Assembly: GCA_035578175.1 (NCBI GenBank)
Contig: JAQMRL010000006.1
Location: forward strand, 24,570,393-24,634,392
Direction of reading: 5' to 3'
Length of the DNA: 64,000 nucleotides
Source: Catonia carolina
Taxonomy: Eukaryota > Arthropoda > Insecta > Hemiptera > Achilidae
Below the pieces are notes generated by a model. That model was not told the origin of the DNA, did not search any database, and saw only the letters and a program-made list of their open reading frames with translations. Positions 22,946-33,290 of this stretch are shown piece after piece. A program made the position numbers and the translations under genes. How positions within the stretch are numbered: position 1 is the first letter of the stretch; the number at the start of each line of letters is the position of its first letter.

Positions 22946-23157
22946 AAATGTTTAACCATCCTTTCAAGATTAAAAACACAAAATTGTATTACAAATGATT
23001 AATTCTTATTTCTCACTAAACTTTGTAATAACACTCATTAATATAAAAACTCAATCATCAGAAACAAACCTTAATTTTTTTACGTATCATTTCTTCATTC
23101 TCAACTTTTTACACATTCATTCACCTCATCCATTAATTTAAAAATAAAAACTATAGG

Positions 23158-23556
23158 TTGGGTCCAAGCTCCATGTAGTTGCGGGGTGAAGGGTATGGGT
23201 GAGGTATAATGAATGAGTGATGCATGCTGGGAATACGATTGTTGTATTACTCTAGTACAAAACATTCCATATTTAAAATATTTGTTTGTATTTATTACAT
23301 TTATTTATTTACATATTTTGATATAAATTAGCAAGTTAAATATTATAAATCCGACCAAGTTAATAACCCGGTAGGTATTTGTTTACAATGCACCGGATGA
23401 TAAGAATATTTTTTTAGTCTAGTTAGTACACGCTACCGCTACAAATGCATCAGCTGTGAAATACTACTAACTCATTTATTCTCCCACTACTATAACAACA
23501 GATTACATTCCTTCCAACTACATGGAGCTGGGATTCAAGCTATACATCTTTCTGAA
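23158..23556. repeat. Inverted-repeat element, unclassified
   Basis: 'CAAGCTCCATGTAGTTGCGG' near 23165 is matched in reverse by 'CAACTACATGGAGCTGGGAT' near 23516. The ends are inverted around about 400 bp of non-coding AT-rich DNA. It could be a small DNA transposon; no target duplication is clear. Confidence 0.45.
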
Positions 23557-24009
23557 TTGATGAAAAGTTGTACATCGTCAGGACCCAAGAAGAAACCCTT
23601 TATTACTTATAACCAAACAATTACACCAAAGCAACGCTACTGAGTGCTTCAAAATATATTCTAACATTTTTAACATTATTTACTTTTTTTATTTATTTAT
23701 TTTTTAATTAACTTATTTATTTACAATCATCCTTTACAATGTGGCTTTAAGCAAATCATTATAAAAGAACTAAACAGACGTGAGCGAAGTAGACAGCCTT
23801 TGCTCTCACTTCAACTAAATAACATTATAAAATAAAGTTAATAACAAACTAAGAAAAGTTGCAAAGTTACAAAATTAACAATAACAATGTAAAAGAAGTA
23901 AACAAAAATGAAATGAACAATGTAAAAGAAGTTAACAATAGAAAAGTAAAATTAAATTAAATTTTTAAATTTCACTTTAGATTAAAAAGTAGTGATGAAA
24001 ATGAATGTT

Positions 24010-24200
24010 GAATTTAATTTCGTGTATGGATTAAAAACGTTGCTCTAAGTCGAGGATATGATATCTTTTGAGGCACTTCGTTTCCTCACTGTCATCTAGC
24101 AAATTTAATGCCAGGTGGTTCTGGTGATCGTTTAATCTTAGCTGGTACCGGAGGCTCAGCTCTCTTATCTCTTCTGTTATGGTACGGATTTGAAGATGGT
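24010..24200 (-). mobile_element. Jockey-type LINE C-terminal fragment
   Basis: The - strand reads 'IRTITEEIRELSLRYQLRLN' then 'DHQNHLALNLLDDSEETKCL', the T(I/V).EEI..(F/L)...Y..RL..H.N.LA..LLD blocks seen also at 22800-22900. Only the tail remains. Confidence 0.65.
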
Positions 24201-25677
24201 CATGTTTACTTAAATATGCAAATATGTTTACTTAACATATTTACTTAAAATTTTTGTTAAACTGTTTGTTAATAATTCTTAACTGTTTAAAAAAATAATA
24301 ACTAGTAGTAATGTACAATCATCTGATAACAGCAAAAACTAACAGAATTGAACAGCTGATTGCTACACAATATTATGTTGAAAATAGTGGTTTAGGAAAA
24401 CAATAAATTTCTTTTAGTTGTTTATGTATTTCATTTTCTTGTATATTGATATTACTGTAACCTAGCTATAGGATTTTTAAAATTTTGAAATTGATAATTG
24501 AAGAAGTAAATGCTTTTTAAGCCTTGGGAAAAAATAAAAGCATTTTTAATAAATCTATTGATTTTGGCCAGAATGTGATGGAAAAATTAACATTTTCAAG
24601 AATTTCCTTGTCTGAAGTTGCTGTAGTACACAAAAAATTATAGTGATTACTTTGGAAGTTGATATTTTCACCTCAGTCTCCCCCAGTAGTTTTTTTTTTT
24701 AATTATATATACATGTTTATTAATTAAAAATGTAGCCTATATATGAACCACATGTTTTTAAACTGATATTATCTTTGTTGGGGACATGATTTGAGTTATA
24801 TTTTGGTGGGCAGCAACCATGTTTTGAATATTTCGTGCATTTTTTCAAAAAATTTAAATTTCACATCCTATTATGTGTGCACCTTTAATGCAGTTATTCG
24901 TTCGTCTGCGTGGTGTGTTTTTCTTTTTACTTGTTTTATTTATTATTTATTTGTGTTCGTTTGGTTTTTATTATTTTTATATTGCTCTCTTATTTTGTAT
25001 AAATTTTTTAGTTTTTATTTTTATTTTTGCACTTTGGCCTTTTTGGTTGTTCATTTATTTTATCATTTTCATTTTATTTTTAGTTTTTGGTTTAATTTAT
25101 TATCTGTTTATTCAGTTAATTTTCGTTGTACTTTTGTTATTAGTTTTTCTGTTTCTGCTTCTTTATTCTTCTGGTTTCGAATCTTACTTTTTTTCTAATG
25201 GCACTTATGTTTTAAAAACACACCAACAGTTAAACGAGTTATAAATTAGCCTAAAAATTTTACATGGAAATTTAGAAAGTTGATAAAAAAACTTAATGAT
25301 TTAAGTCAAAACATGTTGTAACTCCACCAAAATATTATAATTTTAACAATTTTCAAGCAAGCATCATGTATAAATTTAAAAGTACAAAGAGCTGTTTCAT
25401 TCTTTGTCTAAATTCAAATGTCAGTAACCATGAAAATGATTGTGTGTAAAATATTGAATTTTCATGGTAACTTTATTTCACATGTTTTATCCACAGCAGT
25501 CAAAAAAGTTCTCTTGCCCTTATGATTATAATAGGGAAGGAAAGTATGTTTTCATGTCGATTTTTGAAATAGAGTTTTCACCGGACATACACGTTTTCCA
25601 GCTCCCTTAACGCAAAAACCATATTTGTAAGGATTGGTTTTGCCTTTGTGGGTGTGTGAAAGAAATATCTCTTGAAT

Positions 25678-25825
25678 GGAATATCATCTTCTTGTTGTTG
25701 TACCTATCCAGTTCGGATATTGGTGATCATCATGGCTATTTTGACCTTATTAGTCACAATCCGTAACAATTTTGAACTCTTACCGAACCAGGTTCTCAAA
25801 TTGGCGAGCCAGGATGATGTTCTAC
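25678..25825 (-). mobile_element. LINE 3' tail inserted in R
   Basis: The - strand reads 'SWLANLRTWFGKSS' and 'RIVTNKVKIAMMITNIRTG' before a stop and a (CAA/GAA)-like end. This is the same terminal block as at 8300-8445. R sequence 'GAATGGAATA' and 'CAAGATAGGGTAGGCGCCAT' abuts it on both sides. Confidence 0.6.
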
Positions 25826-26322
25826 AAGATAGGGTAGGCGCCATGTCTGCTGAAATTCTTGGGGAGGCTCTCGTTAAAAAATTATTTTTTTAAGATTGCG
25901 GCTTTAATAGCTATACATTTTAGCGCAAAAATGTTTATAAAAAACGTTGTAGAGAATTTCAAATCCTACAACTTTTTTTTTAATTTTTTGTATAACGCTT
26001 AGTGCAGTGGTAATTAGTGATTTTCTGTTTTTTTTTTTCATGGAAATCTGTAAAAAAATAGATTTTTTAAGATTTCAACCTTATTATTCATTTTATGACA
26101 AAAATGTATAATCAGATTTATAGGAAATTAAAAGTTCTACAATTTTTATGTAAAGCATTTTTCTCTACAGAACCTAGTTTAACGTGAAAGAGTGATTTTT
26201 CCGTATTTTTTAAGCTAAACTGAGGTTGAATTTCATTTTGTAATATTCACTCATGATTAAAATAAAGTTGTGTTTTTGAGGATAGTTTTTAGTTTATTTC
26301 TAATGTTTTATTACTAATGTAA

Positions 26323-27085
26323 GGGTAAGTGCACAGTGAACGCTGGTCGCTGGAGGCAGGTACTGATTCACAGTGGCGAACACGCATAGTGGGAGCAAGT
26401 AACTACGCACTCGACCTTCCTTCAGTTGACGGTGTTCAGCATGAGTTCCAATAGCAGCAGTGATGAATTATTTCTAATGCAAAACGTTTCCACAAAATTA
26501 TTATCATTTAAAGACGATACCGTTAGTGACATAAATAAGAACAGATAATTGTTCGGCATAATCATCTTTTTCTGCAATTAAAAAAGGTAGAGACAGGATT
26601 TTTAAATGCATGAGAATGACTCTGGAAATGTTTAATTATTTTATATTGTCTAAAGTAGAACTCATTTTCAAAAACAAAGGTGCAGCCTGCACAAGCAACC
26701 AATATTACCGGAAGAAAGATTTATGATTACTTAGAACATTTTAAACGTATTTTGAACTTTTTGACTACCGATATTCAATATTATAAAGCATTGTTTCACC
26801 AGTAATAATCTTTTAAAGTTAGTTCTATAAGCTTATGTTAAAAATTAATTTAACAAGTTGTTATTATTTATGAATACGTATTATACGATGCCAAGTACAC
26901 TTAGCAACCTGCTAGCAGGCAGGTTTATGCAAAACAAACCAGTGAGCTGATATGCGCAGATGACCAGTGCGCAGCTTTCTCCACCAGCGTTTATTTACTG
27001 TGAGACATCCAATTAAAATATAATGGCTTATTCCTATTAGCAGGCTTCCACTTGTAAGCGACCAGCATTCACTGTGCGATTACCC
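26323..27085 (+). mobile_element. PIF/Harbinger-type DNA transposon remnant
   Basis: The ends are inverted: 'GGGTAAGTGCACAGTGAACG' at the left and, read inward at the right, 'GGGTAATCGCACAGTGAATG'. They are flanked by TAA/TTA, fitting the 3-bp TWA duplication of this superfamily. Uninterrupted R copies read GTTAGG at this place. The inside starts 'MSSNSSSDELFLMQNVSTK' and later has 'RMTLEMFNYFILSKVE' and 'YYRKKDL' in shifted frames, like the N-terminal part of Harbinger nucleases. The DDE core is absent. Confidence 0.75.
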
Positions 27086-27264
27086 TTAGGTTATATTGTT
27101 CATTATTTGCATTGGCAAGAGAAAGTCGTGTGAGGTTTTCATACCAGATTTTTTGATTTCTTATTATATGACCGAGGTACTGCAGCTCACGGTAGTTAAC
27201 AATTTTGACCAATTCCAGACCCTTGTTCGTTTTCAACAAAACTTCAATATTAGTGACTTTCTGC

Positions 27265-27630
27265 GTCTACCTGTGTATAGTTCTGCAAATATCATACAAA
27301 GTTGAAACTCGAAACATAAATTAGGTACCATTAGGAACCCGATACAAAAATTTTCAACAAAATCTGTCAACTGGAAGTAGTAATTTTTCATACAATTTTC
27401 ACTTTTTTGTTATTTTCTTTAAAATGATTCCTTTTTAAAAAATCACTTCATTATTTATTGTGGCCTTATTGTGCATGTTAGAGCAAAAGTGTATAAGCAA
27501 AGTTGTAGAAAATGACAGAACCTACAACTTTTATTACCAACGTTTTTTTTCTACAACGCTTAGTTTAGCAGCAGCTAGGGATTTTCTTTATTAATTGTAC
27601 ATTAATAGACACCACAGAATGATTCTAGGT
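27265..27630 (+). repeat. R family copy
   Basis: Blocks 'CATACAAAGTTGAAACTCG', 'AAATTAGGTACCATTAGGAA', 'AAAATCTGTCAACTGGAAG' and 'GCAAAGTTGTAGAAAATGAC' are present in R order. The left end is missing. Confidence 0.6.
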
Positions 27631-27667
27631 ATGATATCGATGCAGTAAACTTAAAACTACTGGGTTA

Positions 27668-28297
27668 TACCGGAAGGCCCATTTGTCAGTTTTTTCCCAT
27701 GAGATGGGACATTTCGTTTTGATAAGTTGGTAATAGTGTAATGTTGGCAGCATCACATACAACATTCGTTAGTTTTCTGTAACAGTGGCTAGTGTGAGGT
27801 ACATCTCTGTGTATTTACTATTTATTTCCTTTGTAATGGTACTTTTAAAATGTTTACAACTGAACAACGAGTTGGTGAGTTTTTAAATTCCAAAGTTGAT
27901 GAATGGATTGGTCTTTGTGGTACATCGAATGGCCTGCGCGCTCACCAGACTTAACGCCATGTGATTTTTCATTGTGGAGCATTGTAAGAAACTAAAGTAT
28001 TCTTCCTAGCCATAAAACCTGCATAAACTAAAAAGTTCAATTGAAATTGCATTTGAGTATACATAAATGCCGATAAAATGTTACTGTTGAAAATTTGTGA
28101 ATCAGTTTTAAGTCGCTGTATAAAGTGTATAGAGAATCGTGGTGGTATTTTGAACACCCACTATAACATTTTCAAGGTAATAAATGTGTTCAATTCATAA
28201 AATAAATTTGTTTTTTTTGTCTGTTGGTTTCTTATTCCATTAACATTTCTTCCGATTTCCGTAAATATTGGGGAACTGACATATGGGCCACCCTGTA
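27668..28297 (+). mobile_element. Tc1/mariner-group element, deletion derivative
   Basis: The ends are inverted: 'TACCGGAAGGCCCATTTGTC' at the left and 'TACAGGGTGGCCCATATGTC' read inward at the right. Inside, 27928-27975 encodes 'WPARSPDLTPCDFSLW', the block around the second catalytic Asp of a mariner-group transposase ((W/Y)P.RSPDL.P.DF.LW). The rest of the catalytic domain is deleted or broken. Confidence 0.75.
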
Positions 28298-28452
28298 TGT
28301 ACACAAAACATTAGTGTTATGGAAGGTCATATTTTCACCTCCCTTCTTTAATCTTTGTTCATATTGGATTTAAAATTTACCAGCACATTTATATAACCAA
28401 ATATTTTAATTTTATTACAAATTATATAAACTGAAGTATTAATTTTTTTTAG

Positions 28453-28689
28453 GTATCAAGAACACAGTTCAAGAAATTAGTAGGTACTGATTTTGCAACA
28501 ATTATGTCGCTACATGCTGGTGAAGCATATGCTCTGCAAAATTTAACAAGAACTGATCGTTTAGGTTTACTTCTTACCGGAAAAGTGAATGTACTTTCAG
28601 ATCAACAATTCCTGCATCCGATTCTTCCATGTGAATTTCTCGATTCACCAGAATTTGAAAGTCGAGCAAATATGGATGATAAATTTAAG
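28453..28689 (+). CDS. Popeye: Popeye-domain protein, coding exon 4
   Basis: Residues 146-224, phase 0 at both ends. It holds the first half of the cytosolic Popeye domain. 'LTRTDRLGLLLTGKVNVLSD' matches the DRLS.LL.GK..V strands. 'FLHPILPCEFLDSPEFESR' contains the family signature D209-S210-P211-E212. In vertebrate POPDC proteins this DSPE motif forms part of the cAMP-binding pocket. F223-K224, with V225-S226 of the next exon, corresponds to the second signature FQVT. Acceptor TTTTAG at 28447-28452; donor GTATAT at 28690. Confidence 0.96.
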
Positions 28690-29364
28690 GTATATTTATT
28701 ACACATTTACTAATAAATATTATATATTTTTTATGTAAACATTTCGTTTTTCTAATTAGTTTAGATCTGGGATAACCAAGCGCAATCTAGATTACAGTAC
28801 AGTACTGTAATCTAGTTACAGTACATTGTACTAATGATGGGCTATTCGAATAATTCACCTTTATTCGACTATTTTGAAAAATATTTGAAAAAAGGTGAAC
28901 GAATGAAGTATTCACAAACTGTAGTTTACGAATTCTGAATAATTCAGTGGTCGAATAAAATAAAATAATCTCTCTGTTAAAATTTGTCATCAATTGAATA
29001 AAACTAAACAAAATAATCAAGGCCTGTAAATAAGAATAAATTTAATATGTTTAATGTACCTAAAAACTGTCATTTCATGGTTTGTTACTTCTGTTGCTGT
29101 GGATAACACCGGGCATAAATCGCGCTGTCTTAAGCAGAGAGAAAAGTACAAGAAGTGGAATTTAGGTTTCATAGAACAAACACTGTGAACGATGCAATAA
29201 ATCACATAGGTTTAGGGGAGACAGAAGACTGAACAATCACATTGTTTCTAGTTTATTTGAATTTTCAATTATTCAGATTGCTCCTGTCCCAATTAGTCTA
29301 GATAAACAAGGTAATATTATAGTTGCGTGATAAATTAATTCAAATTTTGTTGCTTTCTCTTTAG
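28690..29364 (+). other. Popeye intron 4
   Basis: A 675-bp phase-0 intron with no clear element. 28770-28830 has a short direct repeat 'ATTACAGTACAGTACTGTAA' with partial inverted symmetry. Confidence 0.75.
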
Positions 29365-29517
29365 GTTTCAATTGTTGCTGCCACCAGTTGTAGGTACGTT
29401 TATTGGCAAAGAACTGCTCTTGAGTATCTCTTTATTAAGGATACTTATCTCGCAACCGTTTTATCAACTTTAGTAGCTAGAGACATAACTACAAAATTAT
29501 ATGCAATGAATAATAAA
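29365..29517 (+). CDS. Popeye: Popeye-domain protein, coding exon 5
   Basis: Residues 225-275, phase 0 at both ends. It encodes 'VSIVAATSCRYVYWQRTALE', then 'YLFIKDTYLATVLSTLVARD' and 'ITTKLYAMNNK'. This is the end of the Popeye domain: the C(R/K)Y..W.R..L strand, the helix and the conserved GKDI..KLY..N motif (here ARDITTKLYAMN). Acceptor TCTTTAG, donor GTAAGT at 29518. Confidence 0.95.
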
Positions 29518-29789
29518 GTAAGTATTTTGATTAATTTTTTCTCTATTCTTTATACCTTCCTTCAAAAGATTAAGAAGGTATTATATTCATGTCTAAAATG
29601 TTATAAAACTTTGAACGATTCCAAACTTTATAGTACTATAAAGAAGAAAAAATCCCTTTATGTGGGTATTTTTATTGCTTGATCTGTAATTTCATGATCC
29701 CTCTATAATCTGTAACACCACAGAATTTTTCTTTGAGACTGAATTTACCTTGTACTTATTTAGTACTTTCGCGCGTTTTAATTAATTTT

Positions 29790-29846
29790 GTATTATGGTG
29801 GGTAAAGTTGACTTGTGACAGGCTCCAATATGCCATTTAGAAGTTG
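29790..29846 (+). mobile_element. Older LINE (YTD family), left stub
   Basis: 'GACAGGCTCCAATATGCCAT' here lines up with 'GACAGGTTTCAATATGCCAT' on the - strand at about 38725-38745, inside the related LINE copy at 38139-39060. The homologous sequence resumes at 32241. The stub is short, so the call rests on about 35 bases. Confidence 0.5.
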
Positions 29847-29926
29847 CACAGAGTTTGGCTTGAGAATATCAGCGCAAAAATCAAAGATTATGTCGTTTCC
29901 TTCACGACAGATTATAGTCGTTTCCT

Positions 29927-31952
29927 TTGACATCTGTGAAAGTGGGTAAAGATTTCAATTGTAAATTGAAAAATTGGGTCACTGAGGGAATACGTATTTC
30001 AAGTAAAAGAAAAAGGGAGCTGCATAGGTTAAGTAAATTTTCTAAGGACATAAAGTTCTTAAGTTATGTCAAAAAATATAAAGCAATTTTTAAGAAGTGT
30101 ATACAGCAGGCAAAAAGAATAAATATTTGTGAATACATTAGGGATTCAGACAACAAAGTTAGGGCCTTCTGGGATGTGGTAAGAGAGGTAACACAGGCTT
30201 CTAGCCCCTCAGGCACTATAGATGAAATAGTGATTGATAGTAATACAGTTACGAGCCCTGAAAATATTGCTCAAAGTTTCAACACTTATTTTTTAGAAAT
30301 TAGTAAAAATCTTAATATTAATAGTGACGTACCTAAAGCGTTCTCTAATGCATTAAAGGCAAATGTCAATGTTCAAACCCAACGTTTTAAAAGACGTAAA
30401 TGTAGATGATATTTACAAAATAATTAAAGGTCTTAAGAATAAAAAGTCATCAGGGTGGGATGAAATTCCAGTCTTTTTAGTGAAACAATGCGCTCAGTTT
30501 CTGGCGGCTCCATTGTCGTATTTGGTGAATCACTCCTTTCACTCAGGAACTTTCCCTGACATTTTAAAATATGCAGTAGTAAAACCCTTATTTAAAAGGG
30601 GTAATAAGAGGTTAATGGAAAATTACAGACCAATTTCCCTCTTACCATCTTTCTCCAAAATCTTTGAAAGAGCAATGTGTAATGTATTAGCTGACTATTT
30701 TGAGGGCAATGGTCTGTTAAGCAAGAATCAGTTTGGGTTTCGAAAATCCGAAAACACAACCTTAGCTATTTTTGATTTTATTGATAAAATTGTCTGCAAC
30801 ATAGATAACGCTAACTTCGCTACGGGTATATTTTTTGATCTGTCTAAGGCATTCGATTGTGTGAGACATGATATTCTGTTAAAAAAGTTACAGATATACG
30901 GGATAAAGGGAAATGCACATAGATGGTTATCATCTTACTTAACAGGTCGTCAGCAGAAGGTCATAATAAATCATAAAGACAATCCAAAGGCTAATTCAAA
31001 TTTTGAAAAGATTATCACAGGGGTTCCTCAAGGATCAATCCTCGGACCTCTTTTATTTCTAATATATATAAATGATCTTTCTTTCCATGTGGAACATTGC
31101 AAACTGGTGTTATACGCTGATGATACCTCAGCTCTCTTTGTTAACCCCAATTACATTTCTTTGAAGGAGGTGTTACAGACAGATACTGCAAGACTGAAGG
31201 AGTGGTTTGATGCGAACGGACTGTCCTTGAATGAGACAAAGACTTTTGCTCTAGACTTTAGCACGGAGCGCAAAAAGACATTGAATCCATCAAACACTTT
31301 TCTCAATAATTTAAATTCCTTGAATCTAGTGAATTCAGCAGGATTTTTGGGAGTCGTGTTGGATGACACTTTATCATGGCAACCACATGTCGATAATTTA
31401 TTAATGAAATTAAATAAGGCCTATTATCTTGTATTGAATTTATCGAAAATATGTCCATTGGCAACTATTCTTAGTGTATATTACGCCAACGTATATTCCC
31501 ATTTAACCTATGGTGTTATATTTTGGGGAAACTCCCAATATAGTGATCGTGTTTTTAAAATGCAAAAAAGGATAATAAGAATTATAGGGAAGGTGAAATA
31601 CAAACAAACATGCAGACCTATTTGTAAAAAATTTAATACCCTTTGTCTTCCCTCAATATATATATTTCAGTTGCTTTTATTCGTCAAATCTCATCCTGAT
31701 GTCTTCCATGAAAGGCGGCAAGTACATTCTTATCAAACACGAAACAAAAATTATATATTACAATATCCAATTCATAGGACCGTCTTTTATGAAAAAGGGC
31801 CTTATTATACTGGTCTAAAGTTGTACAACCATCTTCCAATTAGTATCAGAATTATAGAAAATTTTCAAATGTACAAGAAACGCCTATTTGAGTACATGGT
31901 ATCTAAGTGTTTCTATTCTGTAAATGAATTCCTCACAGAAGCAATATCATAA
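29927..31952 (+). pseudogene. LINE reverse transcriptase, one frameshift
   Basis: RNA-dependent DNA polymerase of a non-LTR retrotransposon. The first frame (29927-30409) holds the linker: 'VTEGIRISSKRKRELHRLSK' and 'DNKVRAFWDVVREVT'. The second (30363-31952, 529 codons) holds the polymerase: 'KSSGWDEIP', 'NYRPISLLPSFSKIFE', 'NQFGFRKSENT', 'FDLSKAFDCVRHDIL', 'GVPQGSILGPLLFLIYINDL' and the catalytic YADD at residues 251-254 of that frame. After it come LGVVLDDTLSW, LTYGVIFWGNS and a C-terminal SYQTRNKN...Y.G.KLYNHLP block. A one-base change in the overlap (about 30363-30409) separates the two frames. All visible polymerase motifs are intact, so the copy is fairly young, but the frameshift and missing endonuclease make it inactive. 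Assignment to the Jockey/CR1 group is from motif style. Confidence 0.9.
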
Positions 31953-32065
31953 TATCACATGCAATACCATACAAGTAATTTTGAAGATTTTGTCTGACCC
32001 CCTACTGTAACATGTCATGCTTTATTGATTTGATTGTTTTTTTCATGTTGATGGTTTTATCATGT

Positions 32066-32161
32066 TTGTTTGATTGTAATAAGTTTTAATTATATTGTAT
32101 CTTATTTCTGTAATTGTTTGATTGTAATAAGTTTTAATTATATTGTATCTTATTTCTGTAA
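32066..32161 (+). repeat. 48-bp tandem duplication in LINE 3' region
   Basis: Two perfect or near-perfect adjacent copies of the unit starting 'TTGTTTGATTGTAATAAGTT' and ending 'TTATTTCTGTAA'. Confidence 0.9.
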
Positions 32162-32168
32162 TTAACAT

Positions 32169-32212
32169 TTCGCCAACCTTTTCAGAGTTTCTGAAAAAAA
32201 GGTGTTATGCGA
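32169..32212 (+). promoter_or_regulatory. LINE 3' stem-loop
   Basis: 'CGCCAACCTTTTCAGA' pairs with 'TCTGAAAAAAAGGTGTTATG' around a GTT loop, just before the short-repeat tail. CR1/L2-like LINEs often carry such a terminal hairpin, which their enzyme recognises; this role here is inferred. Confidence 0.55.
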
Positions 32213-32240
32213 AGAATAATAATAAATAAATAAATAAATA

Positions 32241-32806
32241 TGGCATTCAAGGGAAGATGGTCAGTCAGCTCAAAAATTATACTTGGCAACCGAACTATTG
32301 AACAAGTTTGAGATTTTAAATATTTAGAATGCAGAATTTTCTATGATAAAGATGATGACGTGAGTGAGAAACAGGCAAAATTCAGCACTGTATGCGGTTC
32401 TATTCGTAGGATGTTAGGAAAGTAAACGAGACAGGACACCAAAATGAAATTTTATAGAGGAATGGCTGTACCACTCATAACATATGGGACTGAAACATGG
32501 GTGTCATTACAGAGGAATGAATCTGATATGCAGGCTGCTGATTTTTTGCTGAGATTTTGAGAGGTTCAAGGGTCGTACCCAATTAGAGTTTGTAACGAAC
32601 CTATACGCGTCGAGTGAATGTTCAGTCAATGTGAGTAAGAGAAGCTGGTCCAACCATTTACTTCACATGCCAGCACACCTACTTCCTCTATGAGCATGGA
32701 ATATAAACCTAGAGGGAAGTGAGGCTTGGGAAGTCCTTAAAAGAGATGAATGCCGGAACAGGCCATTGAGCCTAATCCTAGACATTCGATGATGATGATG
32801 ATGAAG
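32241..32806 (+). mobile_element. Older LINE (YTD family), right part
   Basis: It starts abruptly after the younger LINE's tail with 'MAFKGRWSVSSKIILGNRTI' and continues 'MAVPLITYGTETWVSLQRNE', 'KRDECRNRPLSLI' and a (GAT)n tail at 32789-32806. It is collinear with the - strand copy at 38139-39060 (MAFKGRWLVQSKIILGNQTI; MAVPLIPYGSETWVTLQRNE). Stops and shifts show age. Confidence 0.8.
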
Positions 32807-32839
32807 AAAGATGACTTGTGTAATTCAATTAATCAGAAT

Positions 32840-32935
32840 AATAATAATGAAAAAATATGGACTTAAGATAAGCCAGAATATAAGGTAATGGTTTTTGGAA
32901 GGGAGAGGAATATGGTGGGAGATATTGAACTAAAT
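32840..32935 (+). mobile_element. LINE reverse-transcriptase fragment
   Basis: 'YGLKIS' and 'KVMVFGRERNMVGDIEL' match the Y.LKI...KTKVMVFG segment that follows the catalytic YADD of many arthropod LINEs. Only about 30 codons remain. Confidence 0.55.
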
Positions 32936-33136
32936 TCTTTTTTGCTTTCTGTTAAACTTATATTATTATATTAGTTATATTATTTGTTCATGTATGTATG
33001 CATAACTTATGTTATATATTGAACTTTTTGCTTTCTTGTGCTCTGGACACAGTACAGAGAGGAAAATATCACAATGATGAAAAAAATTTCAAATCTTCAC
33101 TTTTATATGTTCTAATCTTTAAGCTATGTTCAACAG

Positions 33137-33290
33137 ATAGTTACTGAAAAGGGACTTCACCTAGATATCAGATTGCCTAGTGTAACCTCATCACTTACAT
33201 CGTCTGATCGTAAAAGTTCTTCATTTAAAGCACTTAAAAGGCATAGTGCCCTTTTGTCATCTGTTGGATGCCCAAATTCACCTGATTCTG
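33137..33290 (+). CDS. Popeye: Popeye-domain protein, coding exon 6
   Basis: Residues 276-326, phase 0 in and phase 1 out. 'IVTEKGLHLDIRLPSVTSSL' continues directly from the Popeye domain. A Ser-rich, basic, probably disordered tail follows: 'SSDRKSSSFKALKRHSALLS'. Such C-terminal tails vary between family members and carry phosphorylation sites in vertebrates. CAG at 33134-33136 is chosen as acceptor, because the alternative AG four bases later breaks the frame. Donor GTAAGT at 33291. Confidence 0.88.

Larger units (their letters stand above)
25495..27180 (+). repeat. R family copy, long, twice interrupted
   Basis: It runs from CTCTTGCCC..GGGAAGGAAAGTA at the left through all R blocks to 'CACTCATGATTAAAATAAAG', and on to 'GGCAAGAGAAAGTCGTGTGAG' at the right. 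A LINE tail lies inside at 25678-25825 and a Harbinger element at 26323-27085. The segment 25925-26300 holds two spaced versions of 'GTTGTAG/GTTCTAC..TTTT', so R itself has internal repetition. Confidence 0.65.
21020..28452 (+). other. Popeye intron 3
   Basis: A 7.4-kb phase-0 intron packed with mobile DNA: a mariner deletion derivative, Jockey LINE tails, an SINE, R copies, a Harbinger element and a further Tc1/mariner-group element. The T-rich frames at 24791-25244 are low-complexity and not genes. Confidence 0.8.
29847..32240 (+). mobile_element. 5'-truncated LINE (Jockey/CR1-like), nested insertion
   Basis: About 2.4 kb: a linker and reverse-transcriptase ORF (29921-31952), a 3' untranslated region with a 48-bp tandem duplication (about 32066-32161), a stem-loop (about 32169-32212) and an (AATAA/AAAT)n tail at 32215-32240. 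The endonuclease is missing, as expected from 5' truncation during target-primed reverse transcription. It interrupts an older LINE whose parts lie at 29790-29846 and 32241-32806. The exact left boundary is uncertain by 20-70 bases. Confidence 0.8.
29518..33136 (+). other. Popeye intron 5
   Basis: A 3.6-kb phase-0 intron. About 3.1 kb of it is a stack of three LINE pieces, all in the gene's orientation, one inserted into another. Confidence 0.8.

Noticed and set aside
24791..25244. Two overlapping frames of 123-135 codons rich in Phe, Leu and Ile, looking like membrane proteins
   Set aside because: They lie in a T-rich low-complexity part of Popeye intron 3, overlap in two frames, and lack any family motif or splice context.
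33141..33290. Alternative acceptor for Popeye exon 6 at 33139-33140
   Set aside because: It would start the exon four bases later and put it out of frame with exon 5 and exon 7.
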